DNA of 64,000 nt from Scatophagus argus. Lineage: Eukaryota; Chordata; Actinopteri; Scatophagidae. Of this stretch, positions 21,414-31,101 are shown piece by piece. The position numbers and the translations under genes were made by a program. Under the pieces are notes generated by a model that had not been told where the DNA came from, searched no databases, and saw only the letters and a list, made by a program, of their open reading frames with translations. Within the stretch, counting starts at the first letter, position 1, and the number at the start of each line of letters is the position of its first letter. The DNA is taken from the NCBI RefSeq assembly GCF_020382885.2, contig NC_058508.1:10205917-10269916 (forward strand). The letters run 5' to 3'.

Positions 21414-21845
21414 ATGTTTTCTGTAGCTCTGCTGCTGCTGTTGGCAGCTGGATGTGAGTCTCTGTGGATTTGTCAAAGTCAGCAGTTCTTCTTTTGCAGT
21501 ATAACTTGATCATTTGTTCCAAAACATTTTCTCTTTTCAACAGGTGTGAAGTGTGAACAGTTGACACAGCCAGCCTCTGTGACTGTGCAGCCAGGTCAAC
21601 GTCTGACCATCACCTGTCAGGTCTCTTATTCTCTGAGCAGCTACTTCACAGCTTGGATCAGATAGCCTGCAGGGAAAGGACTGGAGTGGATTGGAATGAA
21701 ATATACTAGAGGTTCAGACTACAAAGATTCACTGAAGAACAAATTCAGTATTGATCTTGACTCTTTGACTCCAGTAACACAGTGACTCTAAATGGACAGA
21801 ATGTGCAGCCTGAAGACTCTGCTGTGTATTTCTGTGCCAGAGAGA
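21414..21845 (+). pseudogene. IGHV: VH segment 14, KCEQL family, stop and frameshift
   Basis: Leader exon 21414-21453 is intact. V exon from 21544 has a TAG at 21663-21665 in FR2 (WIR-stop-PAG) and extra bases in FR3 (GACTCTTTGACTCCAGTAAC against GACTCTTCCAGCAAC). The heptamer place reads CTCAGTG (21846-21852) and no nonamer is found 23 bp on. Orthologous position to the intact VH 21 at 51,994 in block B. Confidence 0.88.
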
Positions 21846-22194
21846 CTCAGTGAGAGACAGCAAGAGGAGACTAAATATTAAATTCTGTAGCAAACAACAG
21901 ATACAATTAGACTTAACATTTCCATTTTGTTTTTCGTAAAATTATGTATGCGTATATGTGCTTGTGTTTTCTATGAAAGAAACATTCATTCATTCATTTC
22001 CAACACACAAAGACAGACAACCACACACACACACCAATGGGCAAAGAGCAGCCAATTAACCTGCAAAGCAAAAGACACACTAAATCACTGAAATATACAA
22101 TGTAGACTGGACAGAGATAACTTGCTTTTATAGTGATCATCACCTTATTTGGTTGGCTGCATTACAGTAACTAATGAGCTGTACTGAGGGTCAA

Positions 22195-22472
22195 AACACT
22201 GACTGAGTCTGAACCAGCTGATAAAAGGCCTGGAGACCTGCGCATATTCAGGGTTTGGTGGTCATTGCTGGAATGCTTGAATCAAACAGGCTGCTGGAAA
22301 AGGACTGGAGTGTGTTGTTACTATCAGTGAAGGCAGTAGCAGCATCTACTACTCTCAGTCAGTCCAAGGCCGGTTTACCATCTCCAGAGACGACAGCAGA
22401 CAGCAGGTGTATCTGCAGATGAACAGTCTGAAGACTGAAGATTCTGCTGTTTATTATTGTGCTCGAGATCCC
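22195..22472 (+). pseudogene. IGHV: VH segment 15, main family, decayed 5' half
   Basis: CTGACTGAGTCTGAACCAGC and AGGCCTGGAGA mark FR1, but the first-Cys region and FR2 carry several indels. FR3 is clean from [19 protein letters not shown] to DSAVYYCAR. No leader was seen. RSS: CACTGTG 22473-22479, 23-bp spacer, nonamer CAAAAACTT 22503-22511 (ACAAAAACT at 22 bp). Confidence 0.82.
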
Positions 22473-22721
22473 CACTGTGACACAGAAGGGAGCAACACTG
22501 GACAAAAACTTAGCTTAGGGGCAATGCAGAGTAGCCAACTGCAAAAAACAAAAAAAGTGAACTCACAGTCTACTATAAAGACTTGCAGCAGAAGAAGAGA
22601 CGCTCCCATCAGATCACTGTGTGCTGGATCCTGTGATCACTGAGGCACACACACTGACAGTCTGATCACAACACACTGACTGTTCACTGTTATTAAACTG
22701 ATTTAATATTTTCCTCCGCAG

Positions 22722-23014
22722 GTGTGAAGTGTGAACAGTTGACACAGCCAGCCTCTGTGACTGTGCAGCCAGGTCAACGTCTGACCATCACCTGTCAGGT
22801 CTCTTATTCTGTTAACAATCAGCACACTCACTGGATCAGACAGCCTGCAGCGAAAGGACTGGAGTGGATTGGAGCTGCACGTGTTGGATACACAACAATT
22901 TACAAAGACTCATTGAAGAACATGTTCAGTACGGTCTTCCAGCAACACAGTGACTCTAAATGGACAGAATGTGCAGCCTGAAGACTCTGCTGTGTATTTC
23001 TGTGCCAGAAGGGA
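22722..23014 (+). pseudogene. IGHV: VH segment 16, KCEQL family, leader lost and frameshift
   Basis: The leader exon is reduced to its last bases (GTGCTGGATCCT, near 22,620); the ATG and core are deleted. V exon begins CEQLTQPASVTVQPGQ and is clean to KDSLKNMFS, where a deletion shifts the frame and gives a stop at 22,979-22,981. RSS is degraded: CTCAGTG 23015-23021, no nonamer. The 3' flank repeats that of VH 14 (21,846-22,070). Confidence 0.87.
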
Positions 23015-23157
23015 CTCAGTGAGAGACAGCTAGAGGAGACTAAATATTAAATTCTGTAGCAAACAACAGATATAATTAGACTTAACATTTCCATTTTGTT
23101 TTTCGTAAAATTATGTATGCGTATATGTGTTTGTGTTTTCTATGAAAGAAACATTCA

Positions 23158-23372
23158 TTCATTCATTTCCAACACACAAAGACAGACAACCACACACACA
23201 CACCAATGGGCAAAGAGTAGCCAATTAACCTAATGTGCATGTTTTTGGTATTGTGGGAGGAAGCCGGAGTACCCAGAGAAAACCTACGCAGGCACAGGGA
23301 AAACATGCAAACTCCACATAGAAGAGCCCAGACCGGGATTCAAACCTGGAACCCTCTTGCTATGAGGGGACA
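23158..23372 (-). mobile_element. SINE fragment (same family as 41,251)
   Basis: Reverse-oriented copy carrying GGGATTCAAACCTGGAACCC and the CACAGGGAAAACATGCAAAC tract. Shorter pieces lie at about 21,990-22,070 and 52,505-52,612. Confidence 0.65.
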
Positions 23373-23814
23373 TGTGTGCACATCTGTGATAAGTATGCAT
23401 TTGATACTAAAATTAATTTGTAACTGTTTATGATATTTGTTTAATGTTTTGTTCAGGACTTATCACTTCTCTTGACAAGTTTCAAAGCTACTTGTTTTTC
23501 TTAGAAATCTTTAAAAAGATATTTAAAAATATTTTCAGTTGAAAATACTAATTTTTGTTGCTGTTTTATGAGCAATGATGCCGCTGTTTTATCCATTAGA
23601 CTTTTTATTTGCTACTGATGACAGATTATGACGAATGAAGATTGAAAAACAATAATGAAACAATTAACACACATAAAAAATAATTATGATGCAAAATTCC
23701 CTTTTACTTATAAGCTTAATTACCTTTTCTTTATCAGAATTGAAGTTTTGTTTTATTTTTACCAGCTGCTGACAGTACAGGTCCCCTGAGTGCTCAGTGC
23801 AGGAAACAGTGTTG

Positions 23815-23884
23815 GGTTTTTGTATTAGGGTTCATCATGGTGATGGCTATGGTGGCCACTGAGATACAGACCCATACAAAAACC
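23815..23884 (+). other. IGHD: D-tau 1 segment with two 12-bp-spacer RSSs
   Basis: 5' RSS: nonamer GGTTTTTGT 23815-23823, 12-bp spacer, heptamer CATGGTG 23836-23842. D core ATGGCTATGGTGGC, 23843-23856. 3' RSS: heptamer CACTGAG 23857-23863, 12-bp spacer, nonamer ACAAAAACC 23876-23884. Both nonamers are perfect and both spacers are 12, as required to join to the 23-bp RSSs of V and J. Both heptamers are off consensus, but they are identical in the copy at 53,121. Confidence 0.88.
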
Positions 23885-24208
23885 TTAGATTAAAAATTTA
23901 CAATCTCCAATCGTGTGATGTTAAATAAAAGAACAGGATGAAATATCTCTCCCCAGAAGATGAGGTAACTACTGTGTTTATCATTTTTAAATAGAAGATT
24001 AGTCGTTAAAAGCTGATTAATTAGAAGTTTAAAGTCACAGTTTGTGCACAAATGTAAAATTTATCTTCCAGAAAATCTTAACTTTTAGAAGTGATTAAGA
24101 ATCAACGTGAAACATGTTCACATGGTGTCACCAGGGGATAATACTGACCAGGATTTCTGTGTATGGAAAACATTTTACGAGGTTTTAAAACATTTTTCTG
24201 TTGTGGCA

Positions 24209-24295
24209 GGTTTTTGTTCAAGCAGTGAGTGGAGATGCAACACTGTGATTACTTCGACTACTGGGGTAAAGGGACTGCAGTCACCGTATCTTCAG
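24209..24295 (+). other. IGHJ: J-tau 1 segment with 23-bp RSS
   Basis: Nonamer GGTTTTTGT 24209-24217, 23-bp spacer, heptamer CACTGTG 24241-24247, J coding 24248-24295 (YFDYWGKGTAVTVSS), then splice donor GTAAGT. It is the only J before C-tau 1 and lies about 1.3 kb upstream of CH1. Confidence 0.95.
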
Positions 24296-25602
24296 GTAAG
24301 TCACATTTAAACTGAATATCTTTTAGCTACCAGTTTATTTTACATTTTAAAAATATGCTTCTTTTGGTACGGTAGTTAAACTAATGATTTTAAGTTTGCA
24401 CTGATGCTGACAAGGTACAAAATACAGCAGACAGATGTTTTTAATGCGGTTGCTTCTTGGAAAGTGTTTGAAAGAGGTTCTTTGGTTTTATTATTAAATT
24501 CAGGAGGTGATTTGTTTTACCTTAAATTTTATTCAGCTGGACTGTAATTGCTGCTGACGAAAGTCTGCATTTACATTAAGATTATTATTCAATACATTTT
24601 TTATGACTATGGATATTAATTATACATGTTGCCATACCTGCCTTTCATATAAGAAGAGCAGTACAGAAGAGCAGAGGAATACATATATATTTTGTGTATT
24701 TCACTGAAGGATCAGCATCTGCTTCAACTTAGCGAACTGAACACTGAGGATAGACGTAATTAAGTAGATAAATTATATGACATGTATTATATAAAGTGTA
24801 TAGTATTGTTTGAAGTACCACAGGGATTAATGGCTTTAAAAGGGACATGTGTGTTTCAGTTACATTTTAGAGGAGCAATTTTACATCAAGTAATCTGTGA
24901 TTATTCTCAACAGCTTTTGTGAATTCTTTTAGATTTACTGTAAAATAAAAATGAACATAAAATGAATAAATATAATACAATACATAAACAGAATAATAAC
25001 TAAATTATATTTTAAAATGATCAAAACCCTTAATACTAAGATGGATTTTAAACATTATTATATTAGTTCACATATTCATGGTTATATCTTATATAATATT
25101 CTTTGTATTAATACTGAACACATATTAATTTATTTGAATTTAAATTTAAAAGATTTTAATTTAATTTTAAAAAGTGGACTCTGGTCTCTTTGGTTCAGTG
25201 AAACTCAACTGGAGATGAAATCACTGTTGGTTTTCTTTCTTCTACCCCAACAGAACTTTCTAGCAGGCAAGACAAACAGATTAATAAGTATATTTCAAGT
25301 GTAGTATTAAATACATTTATTATTGTGAAGTAAATCAGACGTACCTTGAATGTGATTTTGATAAACATGCTGTGGCTGCTATGAAAGAATGAAGGTAATT
25401 TTATGTTTCACCAGCAGCAGCATTTTAACATGAACAATGTTGCTGGTACTTTTAATATTATTGCTACAATGATTACATGATCATAAAGACAAGAAATATG
25501 AATTGAACATGGGTTAATATTGTAATTAGATTTAGGACATGCTATTGATCGTTTCTGTTCTTTAATATGGCTGTATTGGCTTTTATGTGTCCTCTTTCAC
25601 AG
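24296..25602. other. J-C tau intron
   Basis: AT-rich intron, nearly identical to 53,592-54,892 in the second tau cassette. No exon or switch-like tandem repeat seen. Confidence 0.7.
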
Positions 25603-25896
25603 CACCACCTGCACCACCAACTGTGTTCCCTCTGATTCTGTGCTCCCCTGGAACCGGAGATAAAGTCACTGTTGGTTGTCTCGCACAAGATTTCTTCCCA
25701 AAGCAACTCACCTTCAGGTGGACCGATGAGAGTGGGACCAGTTTGACTCCTTTACAATATCCTCAAGCTGTGAAAAACAGCAAATATACAGAAGTCAGTT
25801 TGGTCGAAGTATCAAAATCTGCCTGGGATTCAAGGAAGTCTTTCAATTGTTCTGTGACTCACAATACAAGGGACTACAGTGTGAAACTGCGAAACA
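25603..25896 (+). CDS. IGHT: C-tau 1 CH1 exon (IgT/IgZ heavy chain)
   Basis: First constant domain of the teleost IgT (also called IgZ) heavy chain. Exon bounded by TTTCACAG and GTATGT, phase 1 at both ends. APPAPPTVFPLILCSPGTGD; the Cys in ILC is at the place used to bond light chain; domain disulfide Cys in VGCLAQDF and FNCSVTH; Trp in FRWTDE. It differs only slightly from the copy at 54,893. The gene is placed after its own D and J, the standard tau arrangement. IgT rather than mu, because mu exons with their own J cluster lie downstream and the membrane tail differs. Confidence 0.93.
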
Positions 25897-26095
25897 GTAT
25901 GTGATTATTATTTTTTTTAACTTACTGTGATGGCTCTCTTACGAGTTCAGATGCATTGCATTGTTCATCTTGTTTTGATTTTAAAATGTTCATCTGTCTC
26001 GTATTACATCTTCTTTTCTTAAAATTCTAAAATGAATAATTACAGACTGATTAAAACAGGCACATCTATTTCTGCTCCTTCTTCCTCATGGACAG

Positions 26096-26380
26096 GGACT
26101 CCATCACCTCCAAAGTTAACTCTGGTTTCAGTAACAAGAGAAGACGCTCAGACCTTGGTGTGCACAATCGAGGATTTTTTTCCAGAAGAGCTGTCAGTCA
26201 AATGGAAAAAGAATACAGCTGATGTAACTGGCTTTACTGACTACGCTCCCAAATTAGATGGAGGGGCATATTCAGCTGTCAGTGTCCTGACGGTCAAGAC
26301 GACAGACTGGGACAGTCAAGCTGTTTACACATGTGAGGTGACGCACAAACAAAACCGATATTCAAAGAAGACCTCCAAAG
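26096..26380 (+). CDS. IGHT: C-tau 1 CH2 exon
   Basis: Second domain: TPSPPKLTLVSVTREDAQ, Cys in LVCTIEDF, Trp in VKWKKN, Cys in YTCEVTH. The likely acceptor is CATGGACAG at 26,087-26,095 behind a pyrimidine tract; donor GTACAG; phase 1. This exon has no counterpart in C-tau 2. Confidence 0.88.
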
Positions 26381-26500
26381 GTACAGAGCTACGACATTTA
26401 TTACATGAGACTGTACTGTAACTCTGAGCCAACTGTTGTGTTGACGTAATTGTACACAGATATCAAGTAAAGGTTTTCTCTGCTGCTCTCGTTTTTGTAG

Positions 26501-26815
26501 CCATGGTTACAATGACACTGAAGCAACCCAGTCCCAAAGAGATTTTCAGCAACAACCAGGCAAAGCTGGAGTGTATCATTACAGGACAAGTCAGCAACAT
26601 TTTGCAGCAAATTAATTTCAGTTGGCAAACTGATGGACAAAGTGACGCACACAACATTTCGACTTCTCCAGTAACGTCCAAAGGTGGTCAGCACAGTAGA
26701 AGTAGCACGAAGTCCTTCTCTCGCGATCAGTGGAACAAAGTCAACAAAGTTCGCTGTTCTGCCAGTAGTGATGATGTGACTCTAATTTCTGAAGAGCTGA
26801 CTGTCCACAAAGGAG
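26501..26815 (+). CDS. IGHT: C-tau 1 CH3 exon
   Basis: Third domain: MTLKQPSPKEIFSNNQ, Cys in LECIITGQV, Trp in FSWQTDG, Cys in VRCSASSDD. Acceptor TTTTTGTAG, donor GTATGT, phase 1. Missing from C-tau 2. Confidence 0.88.
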
Positions 26816-26924
26816 GTATGTTACTGGGTGATGGAGACTGATTGGCAGAAAAGTAATCTGTAAGTCTGGGCAAAACATAAAGCTTATATATAAAGTTCCC
26901 TGGTAAACAATTTGTCTCTTTCAG

Positions 26925-27281
26925 ATGGAAGTAACGCAGAAGTGACAGTCCATGTCCTCTCAGAAGAGGATATCAACCAACCAAGCAAAAATGAGGTCAC
27001 TCTGGTGTGTCTGGTCTCCAGCCCTGTGCAGCAGGATTTCTACATTGCCTGGACAGAAGATAGGGGACAAAAATTCAGGCATCTATATGGATGGCATCAC
27101 CTCCCCCCCACAGACGACCCAACAAGGCTACTTAGTTACAAGTGTTTACACCACCACCAAGGCAAAATGGAATAACAGGCATACGTTTGGGTGCAACGTG
27201 TGGCCTGCTGGCAGCAACAACTCCGTGAAACTACGAGAAGTCTCTAAGGCCCAGGGTAACTCAATTGAATGTGACAAATAG
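26925..27281 (+). pseudogene. IGHT: C-tau 1 CH4 exon and secreted tail, one-base frameshift
   Basis: Last domain. NAEVTVHVLSEEDINQ and Cys in LVCLVSS, then Trp in AWTED. Between about 27,062 and 27,080 there is one base more than in the intact copy at 55,329 (19 against 18 bases in the aligned stretch), so the original frame stops at 27,173-27,175. The rest of the domain (GYLVTSVYTTTK, FGCNVWPAGS) and the secreted tail (NSIECDK, stop 27,279-27,281) are read in the next frame. Membrane splice donor at 27,255/27,256 (CAGG|GTAAC). PolyA signal AATAAA 27,499-27,504. Either a real defect or a base error in this assembly. Confidence 0.85.
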
Positions 27282-27712
27282 TAGATTCAGCTTTAAATGT
27301 GGTATTTTGTGCAAATGTGTTGTTCTGTCTCTGTGTGTATTATCTGCCATGGGAATCTGTGTACTTTGTCATGTCATCAGTCTTTGTGATTGTAAAAATG
27401 AGAGTCAACAGGTCAGTTTGGTTCTTGTTTGCCGTCACACTGTGTTTCACTCTGTCTTTGTCATGTCTAACATCTTGAGAAGTGTGCTGACTGTTTCAAA
27501 TAAATGTTGCATGGAGAATCTCTTGTTATATGTTCATGAATGACGTCAATATTTTAAAACAAACAGAAAAGTAAGCGTGCTGTATACGGTCTACTGCATT
27601 GTTTAACTGTAGAAAGCTCCACATACGATATGTGATCAATGAGTGAATAATGCTCAATTACAGTTTATGACCAATGCTTAGCTGTCAATTTAAAAATCTT
27701 AAAAATCTTTGT

Positions 27713-27714
<2 letters not shown>

Positions 27715-27744
<30 letters not shown>
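27715..27744. repeat. (AC)n microsatellite
   Basis: About 30 bp; shorter at the same place in C-tau 2 (56,120-56,132). Confidence 0.95.
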
Positions 27745-27746
<2 letters not shown>

Positions 27747-27779
27747 TTTATCTAACCATATATACCTTCCTCTTCTTAG

Positions 27780-27934
27780 ATTTTACTCCAGAGTCGAAAC
27801 TGAATTTTGCTCTGAGCTGCAAAGATGATTTTAATGAAGAGGATGAGCTCAGCAGTCTGTGGTCCACAGCCTCCTCCTTCATTTTCCTCTTCATATCTTC
27901 TCTCCTCTATAGCATGATATTCAGCGTAGTCAAG
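27780..27934 (+). CDS. IGHT: C-tau 1 membrane exon TM1
   Basis: Acidic extracellular spacer with one Cys (FALSCKDDFNEEDELSS) followed by the transmembrane helix (TASSFIFLFISSLLYSMIFS) ending VVK. Acceptor CTTCTTAG, donor GTAAAT. It joins to the internal donor of CH4 in phase. Confidence 0.92.
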
Positions 27935-28749
27935 GTAAATATGCAGGCCTTTTCTGCATTTCTGCTATACTGATGACCAAAGATTGTAGAGGACATAATA
28001 AAGAATTCATTTTCTTCCCAGACAGGAATGTGCAGGAGAAAACTGCTAAGAGATATTAATGTGAAAGTTAGTGATTTTCTGTCTGTGCTTGTGATTGACC
28101 ACAAAGTTTTTCAGGTTTGTCCAGTTTGTGCAGGGAAATTGAGATGTCTGTGATGCAGGTTAAGGCTTCCACTTACCTCATTAAATTGTACAAAAAAGAC
28201 AAAAAAAAAAAATAAAATCAGATAAATGACGGGTTGTGAATTGCATCAGCTTAATTCACTAGCTCTGTTCTGAATTTGAGTTCATTGGCATGACCAGCTG
28301 GAACGTGTGTGACAGATCAACTTTTAGCAGCAACAGACTGAAGACCTTCTCCAACAATAGAAAATGTGCTGTTTTGTGATGCTCCACAGCACGTACATGA
28401 ATGTTAACAACTGAATGAATGAGTCACACCACAGATACCATCTTTAAGAAACAAATTATGGGTAGTTACAGTTTCCTGGCATTTGAAAATGAAGCTTTAC
28501 AAGCAACTTAAAAAAGGTTATAAAATTGGGCCAATCATCTGGTCCAACAGGTAATATAATAACTATAGAACATGTGTGGCCTGCAGCAAATCTGCTTTAT
28601 TGAAGACAGAGATTATTTTGGTGTCAGTTCTCTCGCTGGGTGAAACACAAGAGTGAAATAATCAATCAAACCTTTGCACTGTTTAACAATGTGGATGACA
28701 AGTTCATTTAAAAAAGTATAATTTTTTGATTCTTTGATTTTTATTTCAG

Positions 28750-28764
28750 ATGAAGAGACGGTAA
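28750..28764 (+). CDS. IGHT: C-tau 1 membrane exon TM2
   Basis: ATG AAG AGA CGG TAA after TTATTTCAG, so the cytoplasmic tail after TM1 is VVK-MKRR. Identical in C-tau 2 (57,121-57,135). Confidence 0.85.
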   Translation: MKRR

Positions 28765-29969
28765 AGGATGAGATGGATGCACAGAAGAGACGACTAAAGG
28801 GTCTTCATTTATTTTTTGTCTTTGATATTGTTCTCATTTACTAAGTGGATCATCATCTACAATAATTAACTAGCTGATTGAAAATGTCTCTGTAACCTGT
28901 ATTTCTTAAATGTTTATCTAAATAAATGTGTGTATTGTTGCTACATAACAATGACAGAAGTTGTTGATTACTTTGCTTTTCATTGATAAACAAATAATAA
29001 TTGTACCACAGTGGACATACAGATAGAAATATATCCTGTATGCAGGTTTTCATTTTGCAGTTCGACTATAAATCTTTGCTCTTCTTTGGTCATTTTGGCC
29101 ATTTGTGTTTGCTTCCTCATTAATTCAATGGATACAATAAATATGATTTGTGCGGCCACATGGAAATTAAAGGTCATATAAACATGAGTATTGGTGTGAT
29201 TCTAATAAATATCAAAAGCTTTTGAGGATTTTCTTGCATTTGAGTCACAGGATGGGGATCTAAGAACATCAAAAATAACAGCATAAACATCTGCTATCAG
29301 TTAACCTCTCAACGTTTTTCAGTTTCCTGATGTTTCTAAACATATCATGTTTAGAAAGACACTTCCCCCCTCACTCTGCACATCTGGGACCACACCTGCA
29401 GCCTTGACACTTTGTAGAAACTGTAAGGGCTACAAATAAACTTCTTCGAAGAAAAACGGTTCATCTTTCACTGCACATATTTGCATTTCAGTCCGCATTC
29501 AGGCATGAAGTGGCTCCCCAGTGAAGCAGGAAAAATGAACAGAGACATCAAATACAGAGAATCCAGAAAACAATATTGGTGTCATACAACTCATGTTCAA
29601 ATGAGTTTGGAGTCTAGCTCCCGCCTCATCATTCACCACAGCTTACGTGAGATACTAAGGAGCGATGACAAAATATTTTGAACCCCCCTGCCGGAGTCTA
29701 CAGGTGGATGATGGAGTGGTGGTGGGGCTGAAAGAAGGCTGAGTTTGACTTTGTAACACGCCTTTTAGCTATGTGTGGGGAGTATCACTCACTGCACTGC
29801 TTGTGTGACTGAGATAATATAGGACTGGGACTGTACCCAGAACTTGTAGACGACAGTTAAAATGTGATTCCTGGTGTTAAAACTCCTCAACATCCTCACA
29901 AGATGATTTAAAGCATCCTGAGCAGATTATGGAGGTAATAGTAATTGAGTTACTTTGATGCTTTGGGGT
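28765..29969. other. 3' flank of C-tau 1, no gene seen
   Basis: Non-coding DNA matched by 57,136-58,040. About 29,515-29,810 is absent from the copy. Confidence 0.5.
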
Positions 29970-30862
29970 GATCTCCCCCTTCCTCTTCACCACCTACACT
30001 GCGTATTTCAAGTACTGTTCCAAGTCACGTCACCTACAAAAGTACTCAGATGACACGGCTGTAGTGGGGTGTGTGGAGAGGGGACAGGAGGAGGACTACA
30101 GAAAACTGGTGGATAACTGTGGGGAAAACCACCTCCAGCTGAACATCGACAAGACTAAGGAGATGGGGATCAATTTCAGCCGTACGAAGACATCATCGCC
30201 GCCAATCTCCATCTCGGGAACAGATGTGGAGCAGGTAACATCGTACAAGCACCTCGGTGTTAACCTCGACTGCAAGCTGCAGTGGTCCACAAACACTGAG
30301 GTACTCTATGAAAAGGGCACGAGTAGACTTTATTTCCTCTGCAAGCTCCTACAACATCTGGACCATCTTGCTCCAGATGGTCAACCAATCAGTGGTGGCC
30401 AGTACCATCTTCCTTTCAGCAGCATGCTGGGGTGTGGGAATAAAAGGCAAGGATTCAAAATGTATGAACAAACTCATAAAAAAGGCTGCGTCAGTTGTGG
30501 GGAGGCTGGCTCCATTTGAGGAGGTGGTGAGAGACAGAATGCTGGGGAAGATCAGAACAATAATGAACAATGACTCTCACCCCCTTTACAGCACTCTGGA
30601 CAGCCTGAGGAGCAGCCACAGCCAAAGACTACTGCAGCCCAGATGCGTAAGGGAGCGCTACAGCAAGTCCTGTCTGCCTGAGGCTATCGGACTTTACAAC
30701 ACATGTAACCTCCAGATATGTGCATCTTAATTGACCTAATTTTTACTGAGTGGCTTGCGTGTGTCAAGGAGACTTTTATCCGTCTATTTATATACTGCTT
30801 TTGCCTATTATTTCTTTAATGCTTAGACAAACTAATTTTCAATAAAGTTTAACTGAATTGAA
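29970..30862 (+). mobile_element. LINE 3' end (reverse transcriptase C-terminal part)
   Basis: Reads ISPFLFTTYTAYFKYC, then the RT catalytic block YSDDTAVVGCVERG, NHLQLNIDKTKEM and, after frameshifts, SVVASTIFLSAACWGVG to CLPEAIGLYNT. Ends with AATAAAGTTTAACTGAATTG, a LINE-type 3' end. 5'-truncated CR1/L2/Rex1-like element. Block B has the same insertion at 58,042 with about 395 bp deleted inside, so the insertion came before the duplication. Confidence 0.85.
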
Positions 30863-30942
30863 ATGAGCCGATAGGCCATTTGACATTTTAAGTGCAATAA
30901 TTCTGAAGGTTTTTTGTGTTTGTCTAAAAATACATACTATAC

Positions 30943-31101
30943 CATCCATCCATTTTCTATACCGCTTATCTGCCAGGGTCGCAGGGGGGCTGGAGCCTAT
31001 CCCAGCTGACTACGGGCGAGAGGCGGGGTACACCCTGGACTGGTCGCACTCAATCGCAGGGCCAACACACAGAGACAAACAACCACACACTCTCACACTC
31101 C
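30943..31101 (-). mobile_element. SINE fragment (minus strand)
   Basis: Reverse copy of the family at 45,100, from the CATCCATTTTCTATACCGC tail to the AACACACAGAGACA tract; the tRNA-like head is missing. Block B lacks it at the matching site (near 58,628), so it inserted after the duplication. Confidence 0.7.

Noticed and set aside
24107-24310. 67-residue frame across J-tau 1
   Set aside because: It includes the RSS spacer and reads J in the wrong frame; J is defined by its RSS and splice donor instead.
24296-25602. Switch region in the J-C tau intron
   Set aside because: No tandem G-rich or AGCT-rich repeats; fish are not known to use class switching by such regions.
29968-30730. Open frames of 183 and 157 residues
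   Set aside because: LINE reverse-transcriptase C-terminal parts; frames overlap and are broken by indels.
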